Program-made: the position numbers and the translations under genes | Origin: an uncultured Eubacteriales bacterium | Lineage (GTDB): Bacteria; Bacillota; Clostridia; Christensenellales; UBA1242 | Assembly (NCBI GenBank): GCA_949067325.1 | Contig: CARTDZ010000038.1 | Span: forward strand, 1-6,375 | DNA: 6,375 bases | Direction of reading: 5' to 3' | Shown here: piece after piece, positions 1 to 5,104 of the stretch | Numbering within the stretch: position 1 is the first letter of the stretch | How the letters are laid out: each line of letters begins with the position of its first letter | Notes under the pieces: generated by a model | What the model was told of the DNA's origin: nothing | The model's input: the letters and a program-made list of their open reading frames with translations, nothing else | Databases searched by the model: none

Positions 1-2
1 GC

Positions 3-31
3 TTGCATAAATATAAAAAATGTTGTATAAT
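3..31 (+). promoter_or_regulatory. Sigma-A-like promoter of argR-recN
   Basis: A -35-like TTGCAT at 3-8 and a perfect -10 TATAAT at 26-31 are separated by 17 bases, so transcription should start near position 38 and give a leader of about 90 bases before argR. No other good promoter lies between here and argR, and none is evident in the 11-base argR-recN gap, so it probably drives both genes. Assignment is by consensus match only. Confidence 0.6.
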
Positions 32-73
32 AATCAAAACGGCGTGAATAAACATAAATTTATAATTATGCAA
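3..73. promoter_or_regulatory. Dyad of ARG-box-like half sites around the argR promoter
   Basis: TTGCATAAATAT at 3-14 and ATAATTATGCAA at 62-73 are reverse complements at 11 of 12 positions. The left arm overlaps the -35 element and the right arm lies just after the expected transcription start. A further TGAATAAACAT at 45-55 resembles the left half of the known ARG box (TGAATAWWWWATTCA-type). ArgR proteins commonly bind such AT-rich palindromes and often regulate their own gene. That this is an ArgR operator is inference; neither arm alone is a full consensus box. Confidence 0.4.
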
Positions 74-77
74 AATC

Positions 78-108
78 GCTACAGCCCTTTATTTTAAAGG
101 AGAATAGC
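78..108 (+). other. Leader stem-loop trapping a decoy Shine-Dalgarno
   Basis: In the argR leader CCTTTA (86-91) pairs with TAAAGG (95-100) around a 3-base loop, and GCTA (78-81) can pair with TAGC (105-108) to extend it. The stem contains AAAGGAG (96-102), a ribosome-binding-like sequence with no start codon at useful spacing. The true argR site, AAGGAGAGG at 113-121, lies just outside the hairpin. There is no U tract after the stem, so it is not an intrinsic terminator. It could stabilise the leader or affect ribosome loading; this is unproven. Confidence 0.35.
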
Positions 109-125
109 CGTTAAGGAGAGGAAAA

Positions 126-578
126 ATGGCAAGAAGTGCTAGACAGTCAAAAATCTTGGAAATTATCTCAACCAAAGAGATTGAAACTCAAGATGAACTG
201 GCGAGAGAGCTTAAAAATGCTGATTTTGAGATCACACAAGCGACAATTTCAAGAGATATCAAAGAGCTTGGCCTGACAAAAATTTTGTCAAGCACAGGCA
301 AATACAAATATACTTTTGTAGGCTCTGAGGAACAAGCTATTTCAAATAAGTACATAATCATCTTCAAAGAAGCAGTCATTTCTGTTAAGTCTGCTCTTAA
401 TCTTGTCGTACTTAAAACTGTCAAAGGCATGGGGGCTGGAGTTTGCAGCTTTGTTGACAAACTCAACCTTACTGACCTTATGGGGGCAGTGTGTGGTGAT
501 GATACTGTTATGCTTATTTTTCCAAGCACAACTATAGCTTCATCAAGCGTTTTGACGCTTTCTGACTTATTGAAATAA
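126..578 (+). CDS. argR: Arginine repressor ArgR (AhrC family)
   Basis: A cytoplasmic transcription factor that, with L-arginine as corepressor, represses arginine biosynthesis genes and in Bacillus also activates catabolic ones. The 150-residue length is normal for the family. Residues 1-70 form the winged-helix DNA-binding domain, with the recognition-helix signature TQATISRDIKELGL (37-50) containing the family Ser42-Arg43 pair. Residues 75-150 form the oligomerisation and arginine-binding domain. The usual GTIAGDDT motif appears as GAVCGDDT (120-127), keeping the Asp125-Asp126 pair expected to contact arginine. The preceding PGxA-type segment reads GMGAGV (101-106), a mild divergence. The start is set by AAGGAG at 113-118, 7 bases upstream. 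The stop codon overlaps the ribosome binding site of recN, and argR-recN is a classic Firmicute gene pair. Autoregulation is suggested by the dyad over its promoter. Confidence 0.96.
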   Translation: MARSARQSKILEIISTKEIETQDELARELKNADFEITQATISRDIKELGLTKILSSTGKYKYTFVGSEEQAISNKYIIIFKEAVISVKSALNLVVLKTVKGMGAGVCSFVDKLNLTDLMGAVCGDDTVMLIFPSTTIASSSVLTLSDLLK

Positions 579-589
579 GGAGGAGTGAA

Positions 590-2257
590 ATGCTTAAAAC
601 CTTAACAATAAAAAATGTAGCGCTCATAAAAGACCTTGCAATCGACTTTTCTGAAGGCTTTAATGTTTTAATTGGTGAGACGGGCGCAGGAAAAAGTATA
701 ATTTTTGACAGCCTCGACTTTGTGCTTGGTGGCAAGGTTGACAAAGGCCTTATTCGAAGCGGCGAAAAAGAAATGCGCGTTGATGCCATTTTTTCAAATT
801 CCAATTCAGCGGTCAGCGAATGTCTTGACGAGCTTGGCTTTGATGAGCATGATGAAATTCTTATTTCTCGCCAGCTTTCAGTCGAAGGCAAATCATCTCT
901 TCGCGTAAACGGCCTTCCAATGACGGTGGCGCTTGTAAAAAAACTTGGCTCGCTGCTTGTAGACAGCTATAGCCAGCATGAAAGTGTAGCTCTTCTTCAA
1001 AGCAAAAATCATCTTCAAATGCTTGACAAGTTTGGTGGCGAAGAAATCGTTTTGTTAAAAGAAAGCGTCGCATCAAAATTTGCCACACTTTCAGAACTAA
1101 AGAAAAAACTTGCTTCGCTTGGCGGTGACAGCTTTGAACGCGAACGCACCAAATCTCTACTTGAATATCAAATTGAAGAGCTTGAGCAAGCTGAACTTAA
1201 AAATGGCGAAGATGAAGAGATAAAAGAACGTCTAAATTTTATATCAAATTCTGAAAAAATTTATGAGGCAATTTCTTCTACTTTGACACTTTTGGAAGAA
1301 AGTTCTTCATCTGCTTTAAGTTCTCTTCAAGAAAGCGAAGGTGTGCTTGCAAGCGTCTCAAACTTCCAAGAAATAGAGGAATGCAAATCACGTCTTACAA
1401 GTGCTAGATATGAAATTGACGATATTGCCCAAACGCTTAAATCAATACAAAACTCGTTGTCTTTTGATGAACGCGAATTTGATAGGCTAGATAGAAGATA
1501 CGACCTGATAAAGCTTCTCACCAAAAAGTATGGAGGCAACGTCCAAAACTGTCTCAAATTTTTGGAAGACGCAAAGACGCGTTATGATAAGCTTTGTGAT
1601 GCTGAAAACTTGACACAAGAATATGAAAAACAGCTAAAACTTGCTCAAGAAGATTTGTCAAAAGCGGCTCAAGCCTTGTCTGCAAAAAGACATGAGGTGG
1701 CTGTCAAGATTGAAGAAAAAATCGTAGAGCAGCTAAAGCAGCTTGGTATGAAGTCGACAATGTTTAAGGTGAACTTTGAACAAAAAGAGATATCTTCAAA
1801 TGGTTGTGATGAAGTTGAGTTTGCTTTTTCGGCCAACAAAGGTCAAGAAATAAAAGCCCTCTCAAAAACAGCATCAGGCGGTGAGATGAGCAGATTTATG
1901 CTTGCGCTAAAAAATATCTTTGCTGAAATTGGCAGTGCAAGAACTCTCATCTTTGACGAAATAGACAGCGGCATAGGTGGCGAAACAGGCAATATAGTTG
2001 GCAGCAAAATTCATGCTCTGACAAGCTTTGCTCAAGTTATTTGTATAACACATCTTCCACAAGTGGCCTCTTACGGCGACGCATTCCTTTACGTTTCTAA
2101 AAAGGAAGATAATATGAGCACTTTTACTCAAGTGCGAGAGCTAAAAGAAGATGAAGTTGTATTTCAACTTGCTCGTATGTCAAGCGGTGACGAGGTTACA
2201 AATGCGGCACTATCTCATGCGCAAGAAATGCGTCAAAGAGCGTCAAAACCACAATAG
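590..2257 (+). CDS. recN: DNA repair protein RecN
   Basis: An SMC-like ATPase that acts early in double-strand-break repair, gathering at DNA ends with RecA and holding DNA together. The 555 residues match the usual family length. The N-terminal ATPase half has Walker A GETGAGKS (29-36). A long charged, coiled-coil-prone region spans roughly 155-385, split by a less helical part near 285-320 as is typical. The C-terminal half has the ABC signature SGGEMSR (429-435), Walker B LIFDEIDSGIGG (453-464) with Asp456-Glu457, and the switch histidine in THLPQV (His488). The conserved C-terminal segment around ARMSSGDEVT (528-537) is present. AAGGAGG at 577-583, overlapping the argR stop, gives 6-base spacing to this ATG. 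The gene is probably translated from the argR transcript and is closed by the terminator at 2298-2330. All ATPase motifs are intact. In B. subtilis recN is damage-inducible, but I saw no LexA/DinR box here. Confidence 0.97.
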   Translation: MLKTLTIKNVALIKDLAIDFSEGFNVLIGETGAGKSIIFDSLDFVLGGKVDKGLIRSGEKEMRVDAIFSNSNSAVSECLDELGFDEHDEILISRQLSVEGKSSLRVNGLPMTVALVKKLGSLLVDSYSQHESVALLQSKNHLQMLDKFGGEEIVLLKESVASKFATLSELKKKLASLGGDSFERERTKSLLEYQIEELEQAELKNGEDEEIKERLNFISNSEKIYEAISSTLTLLEESSSSALSSLQESEGVLASVSNFQEIEECKSRLTSARYEIDDIAQTLKSIQNSLSFDEREFDRLDRRYDLIKLLTKKYGGNVQNCLKFLEDAKTRYDKLCDAENLTQEYEKQLKLAQEDLSKAAQALSAKRHEVAVKIEEKIVEQLKQLGMKSTMFKVNFEQKEISSNGCDEVEFAFSANKGQEIKALSKTASGGEMSRFMLALKNIFAEIGSARTLIFDEIDSGIGGETGNIVGSKIHALTSFAQVICITHLPQVASYGDAFLYVSKKEDNMSTFTQVRELKEDEVVFQLARMSSGDEVTNAALSHAQEMRQRASKPQ

Positions 2258-2274
2258 TTGCAATTGAAACAAAA

Positions 2275-2303
2275 GAATATTTTTATACAAACTGCGTAGA
2301 CTA
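2275..2303 (+). promoter_or_regulatory. Candidate forespore sigma-G/sigma-F promoter of spoIVB
   Basis: GAATA at 2275-2279 fits the sigma-G -35 consensus GHATR. Seventeen bases later TAGACTA (2297-2303) matches 5 of 7 positions of the -10 consensus CATNHTA. No well-spaced sigma-A promoter is visible in this gap. B. subtilis spoIVB is known to be transcribed in the forespore by sigma-G, with some sigma-F activity, which makes this assignment plausible. The start site would be near 2310, about 20 bases before the spoIVB ribosome binding site. The match is by eye and imperfect. Confidence 0.45.
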
Positions 2304-2330
2304 ACTCATTAGATGGGTTAGTCTTTTTTT
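2298..2330 (+). terminator. Intrinsic terminator after recN
   Basis: The arm 2298-2309 (beginning AGACTAAC) pairs with 2313-2324 (ending GTTAGTCT) to give a 12-bp stem with one U-G wobble and a 3-base loop. A run of seven T follows at 2324-2330. This is a textbook Rho-independent terminator ending the argR-recN transcript. It is unusual in ending immediately before the spoIVB ribosome binding site (AGGAGG, 2331-2336), and its upstream arm overlaps the candidate spoIVB -10 element. Confidence 0.85.
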
Positions 2331-2340
2331 AGGAGGAAAA

Positions 2341-3561
2341 ATGACAAAGCGTGACAAGTTTGCAATTTTTGTGATGGTCTTATTGATCTTTTCATTGACA
2401 TTCTTCTCAAATGTTGATTTCAATCAAATTTATAATCTGCCAGAAGGTTTTATGGCCAACTTTAGCGATGTTGACAAGGTGAATGAAAATGGCACTTTTG
2501 GCGGCTTTATTCGCACCAGTCTTGAAAAGGATCAAACAAACGTCAGCAGTGAAAAAGATAAATCAGGCACAATTGTATTCAAGCTCTTCGGGCTTATACC
2601 TATAAGAAAAGTCAAGGTTACCATGCTGCCTGAAGAGGAAGTTTACATAGGCGGAGTTCCTATTGGTATAAACGTTCAATCACAAGGCGCTATAGTTATA
2701 AGCGAAACTTCTTATGAAGGCAGCCAAGGTGAAATTGAAGTGGTAAAAAATCAGTATTTCAAAGCAGGCGATATCTTAAAAACAATAAATGGCAATGAAA
2801 TACACGATGTAGATGAAGTTGAAAGGCTGCTTCAAAACAATACAGATGGCATTGTCAAAATTGAATATTTGAGAAATAACAAGCTTAAATCGGCTGAAGT
2901 CAAACTTCTTAAAAACAGCGATGGAGAATATAAGCTTGGCCTGTGGGCAAGAGATGATATGTCAGGCATAGGCACGCTTACATTCGTTCACAAAGACAAT
3001 AATCATTATTGTGCGTTAGGTCACGCGATAACTGACGGCCATAGCGACAATATAATTCCTGTCAGTGGTGGCAAGGTGTACGACTGTTCGCTTATAGGTA
3101 TCAACAAGGGCAAGAAAAATGACCCAGGCGAACTTAAAGGCCTATTCATGCAAAGTGACGCAAAAGGAACAATAGAAAAAAATTGCAATTTTGGCATAAG
3201 CGGCGTGCTTGACGAGCTTGACAGCCTTGTTGATGGCAACCTGACGGCGAAAATTGGCGGCAGACTTTCTGTTCGACCTGGCAAGGCAAAAATTGTTTCA
3301 AGCGTCAGCGGCATTCGTGAAGAATATGAGATTGAAATAATAAAAGCTTCTTATCAAGCCAAACAGGCTGACAAAAGTATGGTCTTCAGAGTGAAAGACA
3401 AACGCCTTATCGACCTTACTGGAGGTATAGTTCAAGGCATGAGCGGCTCGCCAATCATTCAAGACGGCAAAATTATAGGTGCGGTAACTCACGTTTTCTT
3501 GTCAGATGCAACCAAAGGCTACGGAGTTTATAGCGACTGGATGCTTGAAGAAGGGATTTAA
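2341..3561 (+). CDS. spoIVB: SpoIVB, stage IV sporulation serine protease (S55)
   Basis: SpoIVB is made in the forespore, secreted into the space between the two spore membranes, cleaves itself, and cuts SpoIVFA. This frees SpoIVFB to process pro-sigma-K in the mother cell. The 406 residues are slightly fewer than in B. subtilis. A hydrophobic segment at about 8-23 after a basic start is the membrane anchor/export signal. A PDZ domain lies at about 104-190. The S55 peptidase domain follows from about 198 (GLWARDDMSGIGTLTF). The catalytic His is His228 in ALGHAITD, and the catalytic Ser is the first Ser of GMSGSP (Ser368). Asp353 sits 15 residues before it, the spacing I recall between Asp363 and Ser378 of B. 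subtilis. The protein therefore looks active. AGGAGG at 2331-2336 sits only 4 bases before the ATG. Placement after recN is the standard Firmicute order; the usual next gene, spo0A, is missing. Confidence 0.95.
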   Translation: MTKRDKFAIFVMVLLIFSLTFFSNVDFNQIYNLPEGFMANFSDVDKVNENGTFGGFIRTSLEKDQTNVSSEKDKSGTIVFKLFGLIPIRKVKVTMLPEEEVYIGGVPIGINVQSQGAIVISETSYEGSQGEIEVVKNQYFKAGDILKTINGNEIHDVDEVERLLQNNTDGIVKIEYLRNNKLKSAEVKLLKNSDGEYKLGLWARDDMSGIGTLTFVHKDNNHYCALGHAITDGHSDNIIPVSGGKVYDCSLIGINKGKKNDPGELKGLFMQSDAKGTIEKNCNFGISGVLDELDSLVDGNLTAKIGGRLSVRPGKAKIVSSVSGIREEYEIEIIKASYQAKQADKSMVFRVKDKRLIDLTGGIVQGMSGSPIIQDGKIIGAVTHVFLSDATKGYGVYSDWMLEEGI

Positions 3562-3606
3562 ATCATATTAAAAAACAAGTTGTATAAAAATGAAAATAAA
3601 AATATA

Positions 3607-3634
3607 AAAGCGGATAATTGCCGCTTTCTTTTTT
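3607..3634 (+). terminator. Intrinsic terminator after spoIVB
   Basis: AAAGCGG (3607-3613) pairs with CCGCTTT (3621-3627) around a 7-base loop and is followed by CTTTTTT (3628-3634). It begins 45 bases after the spoIVB stop and should end that transcript. Read on the other strand the hairpin is followed by an interrupted T-rich stretch, so it may also work weakly in the minus direction. Confidence 0.8.
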
Positions 3635-3654
3635 AAATAATATAATAATTTAAG

Positions 3655-3694
3655 AAGAAAAAAGAAGTCGTCTTTAATTACTGATGACTTCTTT
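3655..3694 (-). terminator. Probable terminator of the recombinase transcript
   Basis: AAAGAAGTC (3661-3669) and GACTTCTTT (3686-3694) form a perfect 9-bp inverted repeat with a 16-base loop. Read on the minus strand the stem runs into TTTTTTCTTCTT, a usable U-rich tract, and it lies about 135 bases after the recombinase stop. On the plus strand the stem can extend to 12 bp through a G-U pair, but the following tract is poorer (CTTCATG). It best fits termination of minus-strand transcription and could act both ways. Confidence 0.55.
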
Positions 3695-3705
3695 CTTCAT
3701 GTGAA

Positions 3706-3754
3706 GCATATCTCCTTCACGATTATATTGTGTGCAGGTGAGGAGATTTTATGC
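3706..3754. repeat. Imperfect inverted repeat between spoIVB and the recombinase
   Basis: GCATATCTCCTTCAC (3706-3720) and GTGAGGAGATTTTATGC (3738-3754) are imperfect reverse complements: GCAT/ATGC, ATCTCC/GGAGAT and TCAC/GTGA pair, with small bulges. The loop is 17 bases. As plus-strand RNA it would hide a GAGGAG ribosome-binding-like sequence and the ATG at 3751 in the right arm. On the minus strand the other arm likewise carries AAGGAG followed by an ATG with a 10-codon frame. No T tract follows, so it is not a clear terminator. Its function is unknown. Confidence 0.4.
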
Positions 3755-3816
3755 AAAATATTCCAAGAAAAATATATAAAAACAAAAACAATTTCTTACA
3801 ACAATTTACAAAATAG
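3751..3816 (+). CDS. Possible 21-residue small ORF (doubtful)
   Basis: An ATG at 3751 lies 5 bases after GAGGAG (3740-3745), which is good ribosome-binding spacing. The frame encodes 21 residues beginning MQNIPRKIYKNKNN and stops at TAG 3814-3816. It is rich in Lys and Asn, as any AT-rich stretch would be, with no signal or membrane segment and no known family. It lies downstream of the spoIVB terminator with no evident promoter, and ends just before the convergent recombinase gene. The ribosome-binding-like sequence may merely be one arm of the inverted repeat. I list it only because the spacing is good. Confidence 0.15.
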   Translation: MQNIPRKIYKNKNNFLQQFTK

Positions 3817-3828
3817 AGTTAAAAAATT

Positions 3829-4866
3829 TCAGTTTTTTCGCAAAGATATTTTGTCAGCAACGCTTTTTCGCATATCCTCGCTTATAGCAGCGTAGTGACG
3901 CTTTGTGGTGTTGACGTCTTTGTGGCCAAGCACGTCAGCGACAATGTAAATGTCTTTGGTCTCGCGATATAGGTTTGTGCCAAATGTGCTTCTAAGCTTG
4001 TGCGGAGAAATTTTTTTAAGCGGTGAGGCGACCAGAGCAAATTTCTTAACCAAATTTTCAACCGCACGTACTGAAATACGTTTGTTTTGAAGAGAAATAA
4101 ACATTGCTTGTTCATTTTTGTCTAACCCTAAAGTCGAACGTTTTTCAAGCCAAGTCTTAAGAGCCATCGCAACTTCGTTTGAAAAATATAAAGTGCTTTG
4201 ATTGCCGCCTTTTCGAGTGACTATAAACGCGTTTTGTGAAAAGTCAAAGCTGTTCAAATTGAGACCGACAAGTTCAGAAATACGAATGCCTGTGCCTAAA
4301 AATAGGGTGATGATGGCGTTGTCACGCTCAAAAGTGTTCTTGTTGTAACTCGCTTGTCTCTGGGTGAAGGTTGAAGGATTTTCAACGGCATTTAAAAGTT
4401 TGCCAACTTCATCTTGGTCAAGTCTTATTATTTCTTTTTGATGAAGTTTTGGCGTTTCAATTTTGCTTGCAATATTGGCGGAAATCATGTCGTGATTGAA
4501 AAGGTATTTAAACAATGAGCGAATTGAAGCCAGCTTTCTTGCCTTGCCGCGTTCGCCATTCTTATTTGCTTTGCCTTCTTTGTCATAAAAAGAAAGGTAA
4601 GATAAATATTGCTCAATGTTTTTAGATCTTAGGTCTTCAAGGTCATCTAAAGAGATGTCCTTTTTGTCTTTTTTGAATACATATCGTCCTAGATAGTCAA
4701 AAAATACAGACAGGTCCATTGCGTAGTTGTAGCGGGTGAGTGACGAGGAGTTGTTTTCAATTCCTACCAAATAGTCGTAGCAAAACTCTGGCAATCCTTC
4801 TATATATTTGCCAGTTTTAAGCCTGTTTTGCATATCGCGTTTTTCATAAAAAGAAATATTTGCCAT
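3829..4866 (-). CDS. Tyrosine recombinase, XerC/XerD-like
   Basis: A site-specific DNA recombinase of the integrase/Xer family, which cuts and rejoins DNA through a covalent 3'-phosphotyrosine link. It has 345 residues, longer than the roughly 300 of typical XerC or XerD. The N-terminal SAM-like core-binding domain covers about 22-135. The catalytic domain covers about 145-335 and has the full active-site set: Arg195 in GTGIRISELVGL, Lys219 in TRKGGN, His289 and Arg292 in PHKLRSTF, His315 in LGHKDVNTT, and nucleophile Tyr325 in RHY. It should be active. This ATG is the first start after an in-frame stop, yet no Shine-Dalgarno precedes it; a promoter placed almost on the ATG suggests a leaderless mRNA. 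It is convergent with spoIVB and divergent from serS. No excisionase or phage gene is nearby. It could be a housekeeping Xer or a domesticated integrase; I cannot decide, so no symbol is given. Confidence 0.9.
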   Translation of the reverse strand: MANISFYEKRDMQNRLKTGKYIEGLPEFCYDYLVGIENNSSSLTRYNYAMDLSVFFDYLGRYVFKKDKKDISLDDLEDLRSKNIEQYLSYLSFYDKEGKANKNGERGKARKLASIRSLFKYLFNHDMISANIASKIETPKLHQKEIIRLDQDEVGKLLNAVENPSTFTQRQASYNKNTFERDNAIITLFLGTGIRISELVGLNLNSFDFSQNAFIVTRKGGNQSTLYFSNEVAMALKTWLEKRSTLGLDKNEQAMFISLQNKRISVRAVENLVKKFALVASPLKKISPHKLRSTFGTNLYRETKDIYIVADVLGHKDVNTTKRHYAAISEDMRKSVADKISLRKN

Positions 4867-4872
4867 GATTTT

Positions 4873-4900
4873 ATTATATAATACAATTTAAAAATTTCAA
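4873..4900 (-). promoter_or_regulatory. Promoter of the recombinase gene, placed for a leaderless mRNA
   Basis: On the minus strand TTGAAA (4900-4895) and a perfect TATAAT (4878-4873) are 16 bases apart. With normal geometry the transcript would start at about 4866, the A of the ATG. An alternative pair, TTGTTT (4905-4900) and TATTAT (4883-4878), would give a leader of only a few bases. A TTGACC at 4916-4911 has no good -10 at normal spacing. The region is very AT-rich, so chance matches are possible. Confidence 0.5.
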
Positions 4901-4910
4901 AACAAAATTT

Positions 4911-5029
4911 GGTCAACTATTCGTAAAACATTTTCTAAACACAATATATTGTATTATGTCTATCATACTACACACAAAAATGTGAAAGACAATCAAAAAA
5001 CTTTTGACTTGTGTGACGATTAGTTGACT
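4911..5029. repeat. Inverted repeats and palindrome in the recombinase/serS divergent region
   Basis: CGAATAGTTGACC on the minus strand (4923-4911) and CGATTAGTTGACT on the plus strand (5017-5029) match at 11 of 13 positions. The plus copy contains the serS -35 element. Between them lies a perfect 12-bp palindrome, ACAATATATTGT (4941-4952). A second inverted pair is ATTGTATTAT at 4948-4957 and its reverse complement at 4878-4887, overlapping the recombinase -10. Four TGAC words occur at 5005, 5014, 5025 and 5039. These could be operators or recombinase-binding sites; base composition makes some chance matches likely. Confidence 0.4.
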
Positions 5030-5053
5030 ATGCGTTTGTGACAGAGTTATAAT
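5024..5053 (+). promoter_or_regulatory. Sigma-A-like promoter of serS
   Basis: TTGACT (5024-5029) and TATAAT (5048-5053) are 18 bases apart, a strong vegetative promoter match. Transcription should start near 5060, leaving a leader of about 45 bases before the ATG. That is far too short for a T-box riboswitch, which many Firmicute aminoacyl-tRNA synthetase genes carry, so expression appears to be controlled otherwise or to be constitutive. Confidence 0.7.
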
Positions 5054-5104
5054 AAAAACGAAAAAATAGAAAAATATGTAAAAAGGAAAAAATAGGAGAA
5101 AAGT

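Noticed and set aside
188..529. Minus-strand open frame inside argR
   Set aside because: It lies entirely antisense to argR, whose protein motifs are clear, and it has no recognisable domain.
3562..3828. Spo0A box or remnant of a spo0A gene
   Set aside because: I found no TGTCGAA-type box and no frame resembling the Spo0A receiver or DNA-binding domains in this gap.
3701..3895. Plus-strand open frame of 64 codons
   Set aside because: It has no ribosome binding site before its ATG and overlaps both the inverted repeat and the 3' end of the well-supported recombinase gene on the other strand. Its composition looks like random AT-rich sequence.
4937..4964. Possible dif-like Xer site around TTATGTCTATC
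   Set aside because: The right half TTATGT and the palindromic centre recall dif, but the left arm does not fit the Xer consensus and a dif site is not expected to be placed by gene position alone. Too weak to annotate.
4867..5104. T-box riboswitch ahead of serS
   Set aside because: The promoter at 5024-5053 leaves only about 45 bases of leader, with no T-box sequence and no antiterminator/terminator pair.
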